A stretch of 64,000 bases of DNA from Trinickia fusca (GTDB taxonomy: Bacteria; Pseudomonadota; Gammaproteobacteria; Burkholderiales; Burkholderiaceae), in the NCBI RefSeq assembly GCF_003628145.1, contig NZ_RBZV01000002.1, forward strand, positions 248,001 through 312,000, in the 5' to 3' direction. The stretch's first letter is position 1. Each line of letters begins with the position of its first letter. The position numbers and the translations under genes were made by a program. The notes under the pieces are model-generated. The model was not told where the DNA came from, did not search any database, and worked only from the letters and a program-made list of their open reading frames with translations. This document shows, piece after piece, positions 45,176 through 55,028 of the stretch.

Positions 45176-46105
45176 CTATGACGCCGGCGCAGCATCGCCC
45201 GTGAAGAACCGGCGCGCGATGCCGATCTGCGCGGCATCGAGGAAGGCCGGCGCGTGCCCGGAGCCCGCGATCTCGACGCTCGAGACAGCCCGGCCGCGCT
45301 CGACCATCCGCTCCATCGTCTCGCGCGAGAGCAGATCCGACTGGGCGCCGCGCACGACCAGCATAGGCGCAGCGACCGCCTCGAACAGCTGCCACAGCAT
45401 ACGCTCGGCGCCGAGCCCGGCATCCGGACTCGGCGCGGCCAAAGGCAACGCGATGGCCGGATCATAGCGAAACGCCCATGCGCCATCGTCACGCTGCCTC
45501 AATAACGGCGTATTGATCTCGCGCCACTCGTCGGCCGTCAGCGGACCGAACGACACCGCGAGGTCGGCCGCGCGGTCGATGCCTTCCTGGAGCGTCGCGA
45601 ACCGCTCCGGCAGGCCGACGTACGCACGGATACGATCGAGCGCGGCCGGCTCGATGTGCGGACCGATGTCGTTCACGAGCAGCTTCGCGATCGGGGTGCC
45701 CGGCAGCGCAGCCAGTGTGAGACCGATGAGGCCGCCCATCGAGGTGCCGAACCAATCGACCGTCTCGACGTCGAGCCGCGCGATCAGCGCGACCATGTCG
45801 GCCACGTATTGCGGCACGATGTAGCGATTCGGGTCGGACAGCCAATCCGACAAGCCGCGCCCGGCCACGTCGGGGCACACGACGCGATAGACGTCGCTGA
45901 GCGCGGCCGCCACGCGATCGAAGTCGCGCCCCGAACGCGTGAGCCCATGCACGCAGATGAGCACACGCGGATTGTCCGGATCACCCCACTCCGTGTACGC
46001 CATCCGATGCAGGCCCGTCGGGTTCGCGCATTGGACGAAGCGCTGACGCGGCGCAGGGCTGCTGGCACGAGAGCCTGAAGCTGCGGTGGCGGACGACGTA
46101 CTCAT
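45176..46105 (-). CDS. Alpha/beta hydrolase
   Basis: This 309-residue protein has the alpha/beta-hydrolase fold. The oxyanion HGLTRSGRDFDRVA, the nucleophile elbow GTSMGG (Ser), DIGPHIEPAAL, and a C-terminal His in GSGHAPAFLDA complete a plausible Ser-Asp-His triad. The first 30 residues are low complexity. Substrate unknown; the sequence resembles general esterases/lactonases. It is monocistronic or read with the Rid gene. Confidence 0.85.
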   Translation of the reverse strand: MSTSSATAASGSRASSPAPRQRFVQCANPTGLHRMAYTEWGDPDNPRVLICVHGLTRSGRDFDRVAAALSDVYRVVCPDVAGRGLSDWLSDPNRYIVPQYVADMVALIARLDVETVDWFGTSMGGLIGLTLAALPGTPIAKLLVNDIGPHIEPAALDRIRAYVGLPERFATLQEGIDRAADLAVSFGPLTADEWREINTPLLRQRDDGAWAFRYDPAIALPLAAPSPDAGLGAERMLWQLFEAVAAPMLVVRGAQSDLLSRETMERMVERGRAVSSVEIAGSGHAPAFLDAAQIGIARRFFTGDAAPAS

Positions 46106-46212
46106 CGAACTGTCCTCATGACTGAACTAAAGATTGGCGATCGCAACCGATTGTAGTCGCTCGGCGCAAGCCCGCTCCGCGTGCGAGCGTGCGGCCGCTG
46201 CAACCAATCAAA

Positions 46213-46243
46213 GAAAAACGGGCGAGGCACACGCCTCACCCGT
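46213..46243 (-). terminator. Intrinsic terminator after scoB
   Basis: An 11-bp stem with one mismatch (46218-46228 with 46233-46243) and a 4-base loop is followed on the minus strand by TTTTTCTTT. It lies about 40 bases beyond the scoB stop. Confidence 0.85.
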
Positions 46244-46281
46244 CATGGCATCGCACTGGCGAGCTCACGCTCGCATGAGAC

Positions 46282-46923
46282 TCACTGCACGGCGCTCACA
46301 TCGAGCGGCGCACCGGTCTTGGCCTGGATCTCGTCGATCGTCACATCCTTGGCGAGCTCCACGAGCTTCAAGCCTTGAGGGGTTACGTCGATGACGCCCA
46401 GATCGGTGATGATGCGATCGACGACGCCCACGCCCGTCAGCGGCAGCGTGCACGACTCGAGGATCTTGTGCTGGTCGCCCTTGGCCACGTGCTCCATCAG
46501 CACGACCACGCGCTTGACGCCCGCGACCAGATCCATCGCGCCGCCCATGCCCTTGATCATCTTGCCCGGAATCATCCAGTTGGCCAGATCGCCGGTCTTG
46601 CTGATCTGCATGGCCCCCAGAATCGCCAGGTTGATGTGCCCGCCGCGGATCATCGCGAACGAATCGGCCGACGAAAAAATCGACGAACCGGGGAGCGTCG
46701 TGATCGTCTGCTTGCCCGCGTTGATGAGGTCCGCATCCACTTCGTCTTCGGTCGGCGACGGCCCGATGCCGAGCAACCCATTCTCCGACTGCAGCCACAC
46801 CTCGATGCCCGGCGGCACGTAGTTGGCGACGAGCGTCGGCAGGCCGATGCCGAGGTTCACGTAGAAGCCGTCTTGCAGCTCGCTGGCCGCGCGCGCGGCC
46901 ATCTCTTCACGAGTCCATGCCAT
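46282..46923 (-). CDS. scoB: 3-oxoacid CoA-transferase subunit B
   Basis: This 213-residue subunit has the catalytic Glu in [10 protein letters not shown], with GMGGAMDLV and [17 protein letters not shown] following. With ScoA it moves CoA from succinyl-CoA to acetoacetate or a related 3-oxoacid (ketone-body use). The ATG at 46923 lies one base after the scoA stop, so the two are coupled. Confidence 0.93.
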   Translation of the reverse strand: MAWTREEMAARAASELQDGFYVNLGIGLPTLVANYVPPGIEVWLQSENGLLGIGPSPTEDEVDADLINAGKQTITTLPGSSIFSSADSFAMIRGGHINLAILGAMQISKTGDLANWMIPGKMIKGMGGAMDLVAGVKRVVVLMEHVAKGDQHKILESCTLPLTGVGVVDRIITDLGVIDVTPQGLKLVELAKDVTIDEIQAKTGAPLDVSAVQ

Positions 46924-46924
46924 C

Positions 46925-47629
46925 TCAGTCTCCCTTTGCGCGCACGACGCGTTGTTCGATGCGTTTTTCCGGATGCGCATTGAGCACGATGCGCTGCACG
47001 AAGATGCCCGGCGTATGGATGGCATCAGGATCGAGCTCGCCGACCTCCACGATCTCTTCGACTTCCACCACCGTGATGCGCCCCGCCGTCGCGCACATCG
47101 GGTTGAAGTTGCGCGCCGTGCGGCGATAGATCAGGTTGCCGGACTTGTCGGCCTTCCACGCCTTCACGAGCGCGACGTCGGCCGTCAGCGAATGCTCGAG
47201 CACATACTGGTTCTCGCCGAACTGACGCGTCTCCTTGCCCTCGGCGATGATCGTGCCGTAGCCCGTTTGCGTGAAGAAGGCGGGAATGCCCGCGCCGCCC
47301 GCACGCAGCTTCTCGGCCAGCGTGCCCTGCGGCGTGAATTCGAGCTCGAGCTCGCCCGCCAGGTACTGGCGCTCGAACTCCTTGTTCTCGCCCACGTACG
47401 ACGAAATCATTTTCTTGATCTGGCGCGTCTCGAGCAGCAGGCCCAGGCCGAAGCCGTCCACGCCCGCGTTGTTGCTGATACACGTGAGGCCCTTGACGCC
47501 CGTATCGCGCAGCGCCGCGATCAGCGCCTCGGGGATGCCGCACAGCCCGAAACCGCCGACGGCCAACGTCTGCCCGTCCTTGACGATGCCTTCGAGCGCA
47601 GCGGATGCGCTTGGATAGACTTTGTTCAT
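46925..47629 (-). CDS. scoA: 3-oxoacid CoA-transferase subunit A
   Basis: This 234-residue subunit has the CoA-binding [13 protein letters not shown] near the N-terminus, [20 protein letters not shown], and [13 protein letters not shown]. The start at 47629 has AAGGGACAC upstream; longer frames have no ribosome-binding site. The divergent neighbour is a PAS-LuxR regulator that may control it (inference). Confidence 0.93.
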   Translation of the reverse strand: MNKVYPSASAALEGIVKDGQTLAVGGFGLCGIPEALIAALRDTGVKGLTCISNNAGVDGFGLGLLLETRQIKKMISSYVGENKEFERQYLAGELELEFTPQGTLAEKLRAGGAGIPAFFTQTGYGTIIAEGKETRQFGENQYVLEHSLTADVALVKAWKADKSGNLIYRRTARNFNPMCATAGRITVVEVEEIVEVGELDPDAIHTPGIFVQRIVLNAHPEKRIEQRVVRAKGD

Positions 47630-47913
47630 CTGAGTGTCCCTTCCACGATTGGAAATCCGAAAACCGCATCGGCGCGGCATGCATCGAGCGGTTTTCGACG
47701 CTTCATCATTCTAGGGCTTGCCGACGCTAATGCCAGGCCCTGGTCAGCGGCGGCGGCCGGCCCGCGTCGAGCCGTCTCGCCGAGCCCCGCGTTACCTGCC
47801 GGAGCGCTCGCCAGGAATGCGCAAAAGGGTACGATGCGCCGCGCTTGCGGCACAATACGCAAAAATACATAAGCAAAAGCCCGCCGGCTCCGTGCTCGGA
47901 CGCGCCGCGAATC

Positions 47914-48459
47914 ATGTCCCAAATCGATTACCAGACCGCCTTTCATCTTGCGCCGATCGGGCTCGTGCTCTCGCGCGACCGCATCATCGAAGACTGTAAC
48001 GACGCCCTTGCCGGCATCTTCCGCTGCTCGCGCGAGACGCTGATCGGCAAATCGTTCAAGGTGCTGTATCCGTCGCCCGACGAATTCGAACGGATCGGCG
48101 AGCGCATCGGGCCCATCATGACGGCGCAGGGCAGCTATGCCGACGACCGCATCATGAAGCGCGCCGACGGCGAGCTGTTCTGGTGCCACGTCACGGGCCG
48201 CGCGCTCGAGCGGCATGCGCCGCTGGCCGCCGGCATCTGGACCTTCGAGGACTTGAGTGCGACGCGCCGCGTGGCCGTCGAGCTGACGCCACGCGAACGC
48301 GAGGTCGCCGCACAGCTCGCCACGGGCAAGACGAGCAAGCAGATCGGCCGCGCGCTGGACATCAGCTCGCGCACCGTCGACATCTACCGCGCGCGACTCA
48401 TGCGCAAATACGGCACCGGCAATGCGACCGAGCTGCTGCAGCGACTGCTGGGTCAGTGA
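47914..48459 (+). CDS. PAS-domain LuxR-type regulator
   Basis: This 181-residue protein has an N-terminal PAS domain (about 5-110; FHLAPIGLVLSRDRIIEDCN, SYADDRIMKRADGELFWCHV) and a C-terminal LuxR helix-turn-helix. The latter reads ELTPREREVAAQLATGKTSK and SSRTVDIYRARLMRKYG. Unlike the four regulators to the left, it has the classical T-V recognition helix and no autoinducer domain. The ATG at 47914 is chosen for domain fit; the frame is open upstream. It is divergent from scoA across a 284-bp gap. Confidence 0.85.
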   Translation: MSQIDYQTAFHLAPIGLVLSRDRIIEDCNDALAGIFRCSRETLIGKSFKVLYPSPDEFERIGERIGPIMTAQGSYADDRIMKRADGELFWCHVTGRALERHAPLAAGIWTFEDLSATRRVAVELTPREREVAAQLATGKTSKQIGRALDISSRTVDIYRARLMRKYGTGNATELLQRLLGQ

Positions 48460-48465
48460 CGCGCG

Positions 48466-48897
48466 TTACAGCGCCCTTTCAAGGACGGGATGCTCGAGCA
48501 ACTGGCGTAGCGGGTCCGGCAGCGACACCGACTTGCCGGCGGCATAGTCGATCCACACGCAGCGCGCTGCGCCGCGTGCATAGACCGTGCCCGGATCGTC
48601 GGCGCGCACGAGTTCGAAACCCGTGTCGAAACTGCTGCGCCCCGGCGTGCCGACCGACATGCGGCCGATCACGTTGCCGGGGTAGTGCAACTGCTTGAGA
48701 AATTCCATCGACGCATTGACGATCACCGGGCCCTGCCCCACCTCCTTGCCGCCGACGAGCCCCAGGTGCTCGAACCAGCTGATCCGCACCTGCTCCATAT
48801 AGCGGAAATAAACGGTGTTGTTGACGTGGCCGAAAGCATCCATGTCGCCCCAGCGGATCGGCATCGACATTTCGAACACGGGTTGGTAATCGTTCAT
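48466..48897 (-). CDS. Hotdog-fold acyl-CoA thioesterase (4HBT/YbgC-like)
   Basis: This 143-residue protein has the hotdog signature RWGDMDAFGHVNNTVYFRYM, with the catalytic-type Asp. It hydrolyses acyl-CoA thioesters in this family. I prefer the ATG at 48897; a GTG at 48912 would add five residues. It lies downstream of an SDR gene and probably belongs to the same fatty-acid-type operon. Confidence 0.86.
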   Translation of the reverse strand: MNDYQPVFEMSMPIRWGDMDAFGHVNNTVYFRYMEQVRISWFEHLGLVGGKEVGQGPVIVNASMEFLKQLHYPGNVIGRMSVGTPGRSSFDTGFELVRADDPGTVYARGAARCVWIDYAAGKSVSLPDPLRQLLEHPVLERAL

Positions 48898-48955
48898 CGT
48901 CACTTCTGTCACTTCTCTTCAGCAAAAGGAAAAATCTGCTCGGCCTGGCCGAGGT

Positions 48956-49735
48956 TCATGCAAGGCTGAAACCGTCGTCGACCGAGATCACCGCGCCGTT
49001 GATGAATTGCGATTCGTCGGCCGCGAGCAGCAGCACCAAGCCGTCGAGATCCTCGGGCTGCCCGACGCGTCGGCGCGGCAGCATCGACAGCAATTTCTGG
49101 CCCTGCTCCGTCGACCAATGTTGATGATTGATCTCCGTATCGATGTAGCCGGGGCAAATCGCGTTGACATTGATGCCATGGCGCCCCCATTCGAGCGCCA
49201 TCGCCTTGGTCATCTGCACGACGGCCGCCTTGCTCATCGAGTACAGACCGATCTGCGGCAGCACGCGCAAGCCCGCCACCGACGCGATGTTGATGATGCG
49301 GTACGCCGGCTTCTGCGCCGCGCCGCCCGAGCGCATGATCATGCGCTTGGCCACTTCCTGCGCGACGAAAAATGCGCCGCGCGTATTCGTGTCGAACACA
49401 TATTCGAAGTCGGCCGGCGTGACGTCGGTCAGCTTCTGCGTGGTCGACACGCCCGAATTGTTGACGAGGATGTCGATCGTGCCCGCCTCGGTTTCCGCAT
49501 GGGCGACGGCCGACTTGATGCTCTGGTAATCCGTCACGTCGAGCGACACCACGTGCGCCGCGCCGCCCGCCGCCTCGATTTCGGCGCGCAGCTCCTTCAA
49601 GCGCTCGACACGCCGGCTGGCCAGCACCACCTTCGCGCCCGCCTGCGACATCACATGCGCAAAGCGCTTGCCGAGCCCGCTCGAGGCACCGGTGATCAGC
49701 GCGACCTTGCCTTCCAGATTGATCGAACGGCCCAT
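48956..49735 (-). CDS. Short-chain dehydrogenase/reductase
   Basis: This 259-residue classical SDR has the NAD(P)-binding TGASSGLGKRF, NNSG, the catalytic Ser in INIASVAG and YSMSK (Tyr-Lys), then PGYIDTEIN. Arg residues after the first beta-strand (ASRRVERL) suggest NADP(H) preference. Substrate is unknown; 3-hydroxyacyl-type reduction would fit the neighbouring thioesterase. Confidence 0.9.
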   Translation of the reverse strand: MGRSINLEGKVALITGASSGLGKRFAHVMSQAGAKVVLASRRVERLKELRAEIEAAGGAAHVVSLDVTDYQSIKSAVAHAETEAGTIDILVNNSGVSTTQKLTDVTPADFEYVFDTNTRGAFFVAQEVAKRMIMRSGGAAQKPAYRIINIASVAGLRVLPQIGLYSMSKAAVVQMTKAMALEWGRHGINVNAICPGYIDTEINHQHWSTEQGQKLLSMLPRRRVGQPEDLDGLVLLLAADESQFINGAVISVDDGFSLA

Positions 49736-49843
49736 AGTCGTTCCTCTTGGTCGTTAAGGAATCCGCGGTGTCCAACGACCCCGCGGACAAATGCAGTTGC
49801 CATGCTCGAGCGGCGCGCAAGAGGCCCCACTCTACCATGTAAA

Positions 49844-49859
49844 TAGAACGATCGTGCTA
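49844..49859. promoter_or_regulatory. 16-bp palindromic operator upstream of the ETF-QO gene
   Basis: TAGAACGATCGTGCTA is palindromic except for one mismatched pair. It sits in the 208-bp gap between the SDR gene and the divergent ETF-QO gene. It has the look of a TetR-family operator of the kind controlling fatty-acid degradation genes in beta-proteobacteria; that link is from memory of the motif style and is uncertain. Confidence 0.5.
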
Positions 49860-49943
49860 ATCTGAAGCGATTCGGTTGCAGCGCCACATTCGTTCGCTGA
49901 CAATACCATCCCGAAAAAGCATTCTAACGGCAGAGGAGCCTCC

Positions 49944-51617
49944 ATGACCCCCGAAAGTCTCATCGAGCAATACGGTCCACGCGAGTCGATGGAGTACGAC
50001 GTCGTGATCGTAGGCGGCGGCCCCGCGGGCCTTTCCGCCGCCATCCGCCTGAAGCAGCTCGCCCAGGAAAAGGGCGTCGAGCTCGGCGTGTGCGTGCTCG
50101 AGAAGGGCTCCGAGATCGGTGCTCACATCCTATCGGGCGCCGTCATGGACCCGCGCGCCATTAGCGAGCTGATTCCCGACTGGAAGGAAAAAGGCGCGCC
50201 GCTGAACGTCGAAGTGACCGAAGACCGTTTCCTGTTCCTCTCGGAAAAAGGCGCGGTCAAGACGCCGAACTGGGCCCTGCCCGGCATCTTCAAGAACCAC
50301 GGCAACTACGTCATCAGCCTCGCGAACGTCACGCGCTGGCTCGGCCAGCAGGCCGAAGCGCTCGGCGTCGAGATCTTCCCGGGCTTTCCGGCCGCCGAAG
50401 TGCTGTACCACGAGGACGGCTCCGTCAAGGGCGTCGCCACCGGCAACATGGGCATCGGCAAGGACGGCGAGCCCACCGAGAACTTCCAGCTCGGCATGGA
50501 GCTGCATGCCAAGTACACGCTGTTTTGCGAAGGTGCGCGCGGGCATCTGGGCCGCCAACTCTCCGACAAATTCCAGCTCGCGAAGGACGCCGATCCGCAG
50601 GTCTACGGCATCGGCATCAAGGAGCTGTGGGAGATCGATCCGGCCAAGCATCAGCCCGGGCTCGTGATCCATACGGCCGGCTGGCCGCTCGACACGCAAA
50701 CCTACGGCGGCTCGTTCCTCTATCACATCGACAACAACCAGGTGATGATCGGCTTCGTGGTCGGCCTCGGCTATACGAATCCGTATCTGTCGCCGTTCGA
50801 GGAATTCCAGCGCTACAAGACGCACCCCGAGATCCGCAAGTTCCTCGAAGGCGGCAAGCGCATCTCGTACGGCGCGCGCGCGATCACGGCAGGCGGTCTC
50901 ATGTCGCTGCCCAAGCTCGTGTTCCCGGGCGGCGCGCTCGTCGGCGACGATGCAGGCTTCCTCAACGCCTCGCGCATCAAGGGCAGCCATGCCGCCATCA
51001 AGAGCGGCATGATGGCCGCTCAAGCGGCGTTCGATGCCGTGCAGGCCGGCCGTCAAGCCGATGAACTGCTCGCCTACCCCGAGGCCTTCAAGACCTCGTG
51101 GCTGCACGAAGAGCTCCACCGCGCGCGCAACTTCAAGCAGTGGATGAGCAAGGGCCTGTACCTCGGCACGCTGATGGTCGGCCTCGAACAGAAGGTGCTG
51201 GGCGGCAACGTGCCTTGGACGCTGCATCACAAGCACCGCGATCACGAGATGCTCAAGCCGGCCGCGCAGTGCCAGCCGATCGTCTATCCGAAGCCGGACG
51301 GCAAGCTCACGTTCGACCGTCTCTCCTCGGTGTTCCTCTCGAACACGAACCACGAGGAAAACCAGCCCGCGCACTTGACGCTGAAAGATGCATCGGTGCC
51401 CGTCAACGTGAACCTGCAGACCTACGCGGGCCCCGAAGGCCGCTATTGCCCGGCCGCCGTGTACGAGTTCACGAAGAACGACGACGGCAGCGACAAGCTC
51501 GTCATCAATGCGCAGAACTGCGTGCATTGCAAGACGTGCGACATCAAGGATCCGACGCAGAACATCGTGTGGGTTACGCCTGAAGGTGGCGGCGGGCCGA
51601 ACTACGCGAACATGTGA
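49944..51617 (+). CDS. Electron-transfer flavoprotein-ubiquinone oxidoreductase
   Basis: This 557-residue ETF-QO passes electrons from ETF (fatty-acid and amino-acid oxidation) to ubiquinone. It has an N-terminal FAD site VVIVGGGPAGLSAAIRLKQL and KLVFPGGALVGDDAGFLN. The C-terminal 4Fe-4S cluster motif is in RYCPAAVYEF plus NCVHCKTCDIKDP. AGAGGAG precedes the ATG. The length equals that of known bacterial and mitochondrial enzymes. A strong terminator follows. Confidence 0.96.
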   Translation: MTPESLIEQYGPRESMEYDVVIVGGGPAGLSAAIRLKQLAQEKGVELGVCVLEKGSEIGAHILSGAVMDPRAISELIPDWKEKGAPLNVEVTEDRFLFLSEKGAVKTPNWALPGIFKNHGNYVISLANVTRWLGQQAEALGVEIFPGFPAAEVLYHEDGSVKGVATGNMGIGKDGEPTENFQLGMELHAKYTLFCEGARGHLGRQLSDKFQLAKDADPQVYGIGIKELWEIDPAKHQPGLVIHTAGWPLDTQTYGGSFLYHIDNNQVMIGFVVGLGYTNPYLSPFEEFQRYKTHPEIRKFLEGGKRISYGARAITAGGLMSLPKLVFPGGALVGDDAGFLNASRIKGSHAAIKSGMMAAQAAFDAVQAGRQADELLAYPEAFKTSWLHEELHRARNFKQWMSKGLYLGTLMVGLEQKVLGGNVPWTLHHKHRDHEMLKPAAQCQPIVYPKPDGKLTFDRLSSVFLSNTNHEENQPAHLTLKDASVPVNVNLQTYAGPEGRYCPAAVYEFTKNDDGSDKLVINAQNCVHCKTCDIKDPTQNIVWVTPEGGGGPNYANM

Positions 51618-51684
51618 TGGCGATAAGGATTGCCTAGGGCTCGCGCGTCGGCTCGACGACGCGCAAGCCCGAATGCATCAATGC

Positions 51685-51722
51685 GAAGGGCGCTGATGAC
51701 GAATCAGCGCCCTTCTCTTTTA
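51685..51722 (+). terminator. Intrinsic terminator after the ETF-QO gene
   Basis: A 13-bp perfect stem (51685-51697 with 51703-51715), a 5-base loop and TCTTTT follow the stop codon by about 70 bases. It may also serve the convergent aroC. Confidence 0.88.
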
Positions 51723-51765
51723 GAACGACCGGAAGCGTCGAGCGGGCGCCTGCCCCGCCCGCCTC

Positions 51766-52866
51766 TTACGGTGCGCTCGCCGCGATCTTCGGCGTCGTCA
51801 CTTGCACGTCGCCGCACTGCGCGCGATGGCGCAACGCATGGTCGATCAGCACGAGCGCCAGCATCGCCTCGGCGATCGGCGTCGCCCGAATGCCCACACA
51901 CGGATCGTGACGGCCGAACGTTTCGACGACGGCCGGCTCGCCCGCCTTGTCGATCGAGCGACGCGGCGTACGGATGCTCGAGGTCGGCTTGATCGCGATC
52001 GACACCGTGATGTCCTGGCCCGTCGAGATGCCGCCGAGGATGCCGCCCGCGCGATTGCCGACGAAGCCTTGCGGCGTCAACTCGTCGCCATGCTCGGAGC
52101 CGCGCTGCGCCACACTCGCGAAGCCCGCGCCGATCTCGACGCCCTTCACGGCGTTGATGCCCATCATGGCGTGCGCGATGTCGGCATCCAACCGGTCGAA
52201 CAACGGCTCGCCGAGCCCCACGGGCACCCCGCTTGCGACGACGTTGATACGCGCGCCGATCGAGTCGCCGTCCTTGCGCAGCGCATCCATATAGTCTTCG
52301 AGACGCGGCACGATCTCGGCGTTCGGCACGAAGAACGCGTTCTCGCCGACGTGCGACCAATCAACGAACGGCACGTCGATTTCGCCGAGCGCGCTCATGT
52401 AGCCGCGCACCTCGACGCCGAAGCGCTCGCGCAGCCACTTCTTGGCGACGGCGCCAGCCGCCACCGTCGGTGCCGTCAGCCGCGCCGACGAACGCCCGCC
52501 GCCACGATAGTCGCGCACGCCGTACTTCTGCCAGTAGGTGTAGTCGGCGTGGCCGGGCCGGAACGTCTCGACGATGTTGCCGTAGTCCTTGCTGCGTTGA
52601 TCGGTGTTGCGGATCAGCAGCCCGATCGGTGCCCCCGTCGTCACGCCTTCGAACACGCCCGACAGGATTTCGACCTTGTCGTCTTCCTGTCGCTGCGTCA
52701 CGTGGCGCGACGTGCCGGGCTTGCGACGATCGAGTTCGAGCTGAATATCAGCTTCCGACAACGTCATGCCCGGCGGGCACCCGTCGATCACGCAGCCGAT
52801 GGCAGGGCCATGCGATTCGCCGAACGTCGTACAAGTGAACAGCGTGCCAAGAGTATTGCCGGACAT
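51766..52866 (-). CDS. aroC: Chorismate synthase
   Basis: AroC makes chorismate from EPSP in aromatic amino-acid synthesis, using reduced FMN. The 366-residue length is standard. [33 protein letters not shown] and [20 protein letters not shown] are visible, and near the end the conserved [22 protein letters not shown] lies before the ATG. Confidence 0.98.
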   Translation of the reverse strand: MSGNTLGTLFTCTTFGESHGPAIGCVIDGCPPGMTLSEADIQLELDRRKPGTSRHVTQRQEDDKVEILSGVFEGVTTGAPIGLLIRNTDQRSKDYGNIVETFRPGHADYTYWQKYGVRDYRGGGRSSARLTAPTVAAGAVAKKWLRERFGVEVRGYMSALGEIDVPFVDWSHVGENAFFVPNAEIVPRLEDYMDALRKDGDSIGARINVVASGVPVGLGEPLFDRLDADIAHAMMGINAVKGVEIGAGFASVAQRGSEHGDELTPQGFVGNRAGGILGGISTGQDITVSIAIKPTSSIRTPRRSIDKAGEPAVVETFGRHDPCVGIRATPIAEAMLALVLIDHALRHRAQCGDVQVTTPKIAASAP

Positions 52867-52954
52867 GGACGTGCCCCTAGGAAAGTGGAATGCGAAAGGT
52901 GGTTATTATGCCTCGCGCGTGGCAAGGCCGCCGGAGCGCTCAGCGCCGCCGGCG

Positions 52955-54892
52955 CTAGCGGCGCGGCCCGCGCAGCTCGGTGACGATGCGCTGCAACGCT
53001 TCGGGCGTCGCGGCCTGCGGCTCGAGCGGTTCGGCCACGGCCAGCGTGAGGCGGCTCGACACCCCCTTGCGCAGCGGACGCGGCCAGTGCGCATCGGTAT
53101 CGCGCGAAAACACGCTGCCCCACAGACCTCGCAGCGCCATCGGGATGACAAGCACCGGCGTACGCTCGACGATGTGCGTGACGCCATGACGGAACGCATT
53201 GATGTCGCCATCGCGCGTAAGCTTGCCCTCAGGGAAGATGCAGACGAGCTCGCCCTCGGCGAGAGCCTCCGCGCAAGCGTCGTAGGCCTTGGTGAGCATG
53301 GTGGGATCTTCGTGCGAAGGCGCGATCGGAATCGCCTTCGCGTGGCGGAACACCCAGCCGCCGAACCGCGAGCGGAAGATATGGTAATCCATCACGAAGC
53401 GGATCGGCCGTGGGCTTTCGGCCATGATGACGACCGCATCCACGTAGCTGACATGGTTGCATACCAGCACCGCGGGCCCCGTCACGGGAATGCGCTCGGG
53501 ATGCACGAGCCGGATCCGGTAGAACGTGTGCACGAGAACCCACGCAATAAAGCGCAACAGGAACTCGGGCACGAGCGAATAGATGTACGCGGCCACAACG
53601 ATATTGAGCAGCGCGGTCGTCAGGAAGATGCCGGGAATGCTGACGCCGGCCGAGGTCAGCACGATCGCCATCAGCGCCGAGACGATCATGAAGAACGCGT
53701 TGAGGATGTTGTTGGCCGCGATCATGCGCGCGCGATGCGTGGGCTGGCTGCGGCTCTGGATCAGCGCATAGAGCGGCACACTATAGAAGCCGCCGAACAT
53801 CGCGAGCAGGAACAGGTCGGCAAGAATGCGCCAGTGCCTGAGCTGGCCCAGGAACTCGCCGACGGTGAACAGGTGCTGCGCGCTCGGCAGCGCGTGGCTC
53901 GCGAAGTAAAGATCGATCGCGAACACGCTCATGCCGATCGAGCCGAGCGGGACGAGGCCGATCTCGACGCGCCGCTTCGAGAGCCGCTCGCACAGCAGCG
54001 AGCCCGTGCCGATGCCGAGCGAAAACGTCGCGAGCAGCACCGTGACCACGTCGGGGTTGGCCGACAACACATCCTTCGCGAAGTTGAAGAACGACGTGAG
54101 GAACGTCGCGCCGACGAACCACAGCCACGACACGCCGAGCAGGCTCAGGAACACCGTGCGGTTCTCGCGCGCGAGCGCGAGATTGCGCCAGGTTTCGGTG
54201 AACGGATTCCAGTTGATGCGCAGGTCAGCCTGCAGCGCCGGCGACGCCGGCACCATGCTCGACGTGAGGCGCCCCACGATCGCGATCGTCACGCAGCTGC
54301 ACGCGAGGATCCACGTGCCGTGCTCGACGAAGCCGGCCGAGGCCCCGCCGATGATCGTGCCCACCAAGATCGCGATGAACGTGCCCATCTCGACGAGCCC
54401 GTTGCCGCCCACGAGCTCATGATCGTCGAGGTGCTGCGGCAAATAGGCGTACTTGACGGGCCCGAACAGCGTCGAATGCACGCCCATCAGGAACGTGCCG
54501 AGGTACAGGAGCGACACCTGGTGCCACAGGAAGCCCGCACCGCCGATCAGCATCACGACAATCTCGAACGTCTTCACGAAGCGCGTGAGCGTCGCCTTGT
54601 CGTACTTGTCGGCGATCTGCCCCGAGGTGGCCGAAAACAGCACGAACGGCACGATGAAGATCGCCGAGATCAGGAACGCGGCCGTTTTCGCGTCGACGCC
54701 CGAAAACCGCGCCGTCTGATAGGTCACGAGCGACGTGAAGCCGATCTTGAAGACGTTGTCGTTGAGGGCACCGAAAAATTGCGTCCAGAAGAATGGCGCA
54801 AAGCGGCGCTGCTTCATCAGGCCGAATTGCGAAGGGTGTTCGCGCGTGGCGCTTTGCGCGTAGGACGTGGCGGGCAATGGGCTATCGCTCAT
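52955..54892 (-). CDS. Fused MFS transporter and 1-acyl-glycerophosphate acyltransferase domain
   Basis: This 645-residue protein has an N-terminal MFS-type domain of about 12 helices (FFWTQFFGALNDNVFKIGF, LMGVHSTLFGPVKYAYLPQH). A PlsC-type acyltransferase domain starts near 430 (VCNHVSYVDAVV, HX4D; then CIFPEGKLTRDG). The pattern matches lysophospholipid transporter (LplT) joined to the acyltransferase part of Aas, so it likely imports and re-acylates lysophospholipids. No AMP-binding (ACS) domain follows, unlike tripartite versions. I start at MSDSPL (54892). Confidence 0.88.
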   Translation of the reverse strand: MSDSPLPATSYAQSATREHPSQFGLMKQRRFAPFFWTQFFGALNDNVFKIGFTSLVTYQTARFSGVDAKTAAFLISAIFIVPFVLFSATSGQIADKYDKATLTRFVKTFEIVVMLIGGAGFLWHQVSLLYLGTFLMGVHSTLFGPVKYAYLPQHLDDHELVGGNGLVEMGTFIAILVGTIIGGASAGFVEHGTWILACSCVTIAIVGRLTSSMVPASPALQADLRINWNPFTETWRNLALARENRTVFLSLLGVSWLWFVGATFLTSFFNFAKDVLSANPDVVTVLLATFSLGIGTGSLLCERLSKRRVEIGLVPLGSIGMSVFAIDLYFASHALPSAQHLFTVGEFLGQLRHWRILADLFLLAMFGGFYSVPLYALIQSRSQPTHRARMIAANNILNAFFMIVSALMAIVLTSAGVSIPGIFLTTALLNIVVAAYIYSLVPEFLLRFIAWVLVHTFYRIRLVHPERIPVTGPAVLVCNHVSYVDAVVIMAESPRPIRFVMDYHIFRSRFGGWVFRHAKAIPIAPSHEDPTMLTKAYDACAEALAEGELVCIFPEGKLTRDGDINAFRHGVTHIVERTPVLVIPMALRGLWGSVFSRDTDAHWPRPLRKGVSSRLTLAVAEPLEPQAATPEALQRIVTELRGPRR

Positions 54893-55028
54893 GCAGCGGG
54901 GAGATGTCGGTCGTGATCGAAACGGCGGCCCGTCGTGCGGCGGCCAGATGGCAGTATGGTGAGGCGGAGGCAAGAATGGCCGATGAGGCCGCGCACATCA
55001 TGCGCGGCCTCATCGGCCAGCGCACGAA

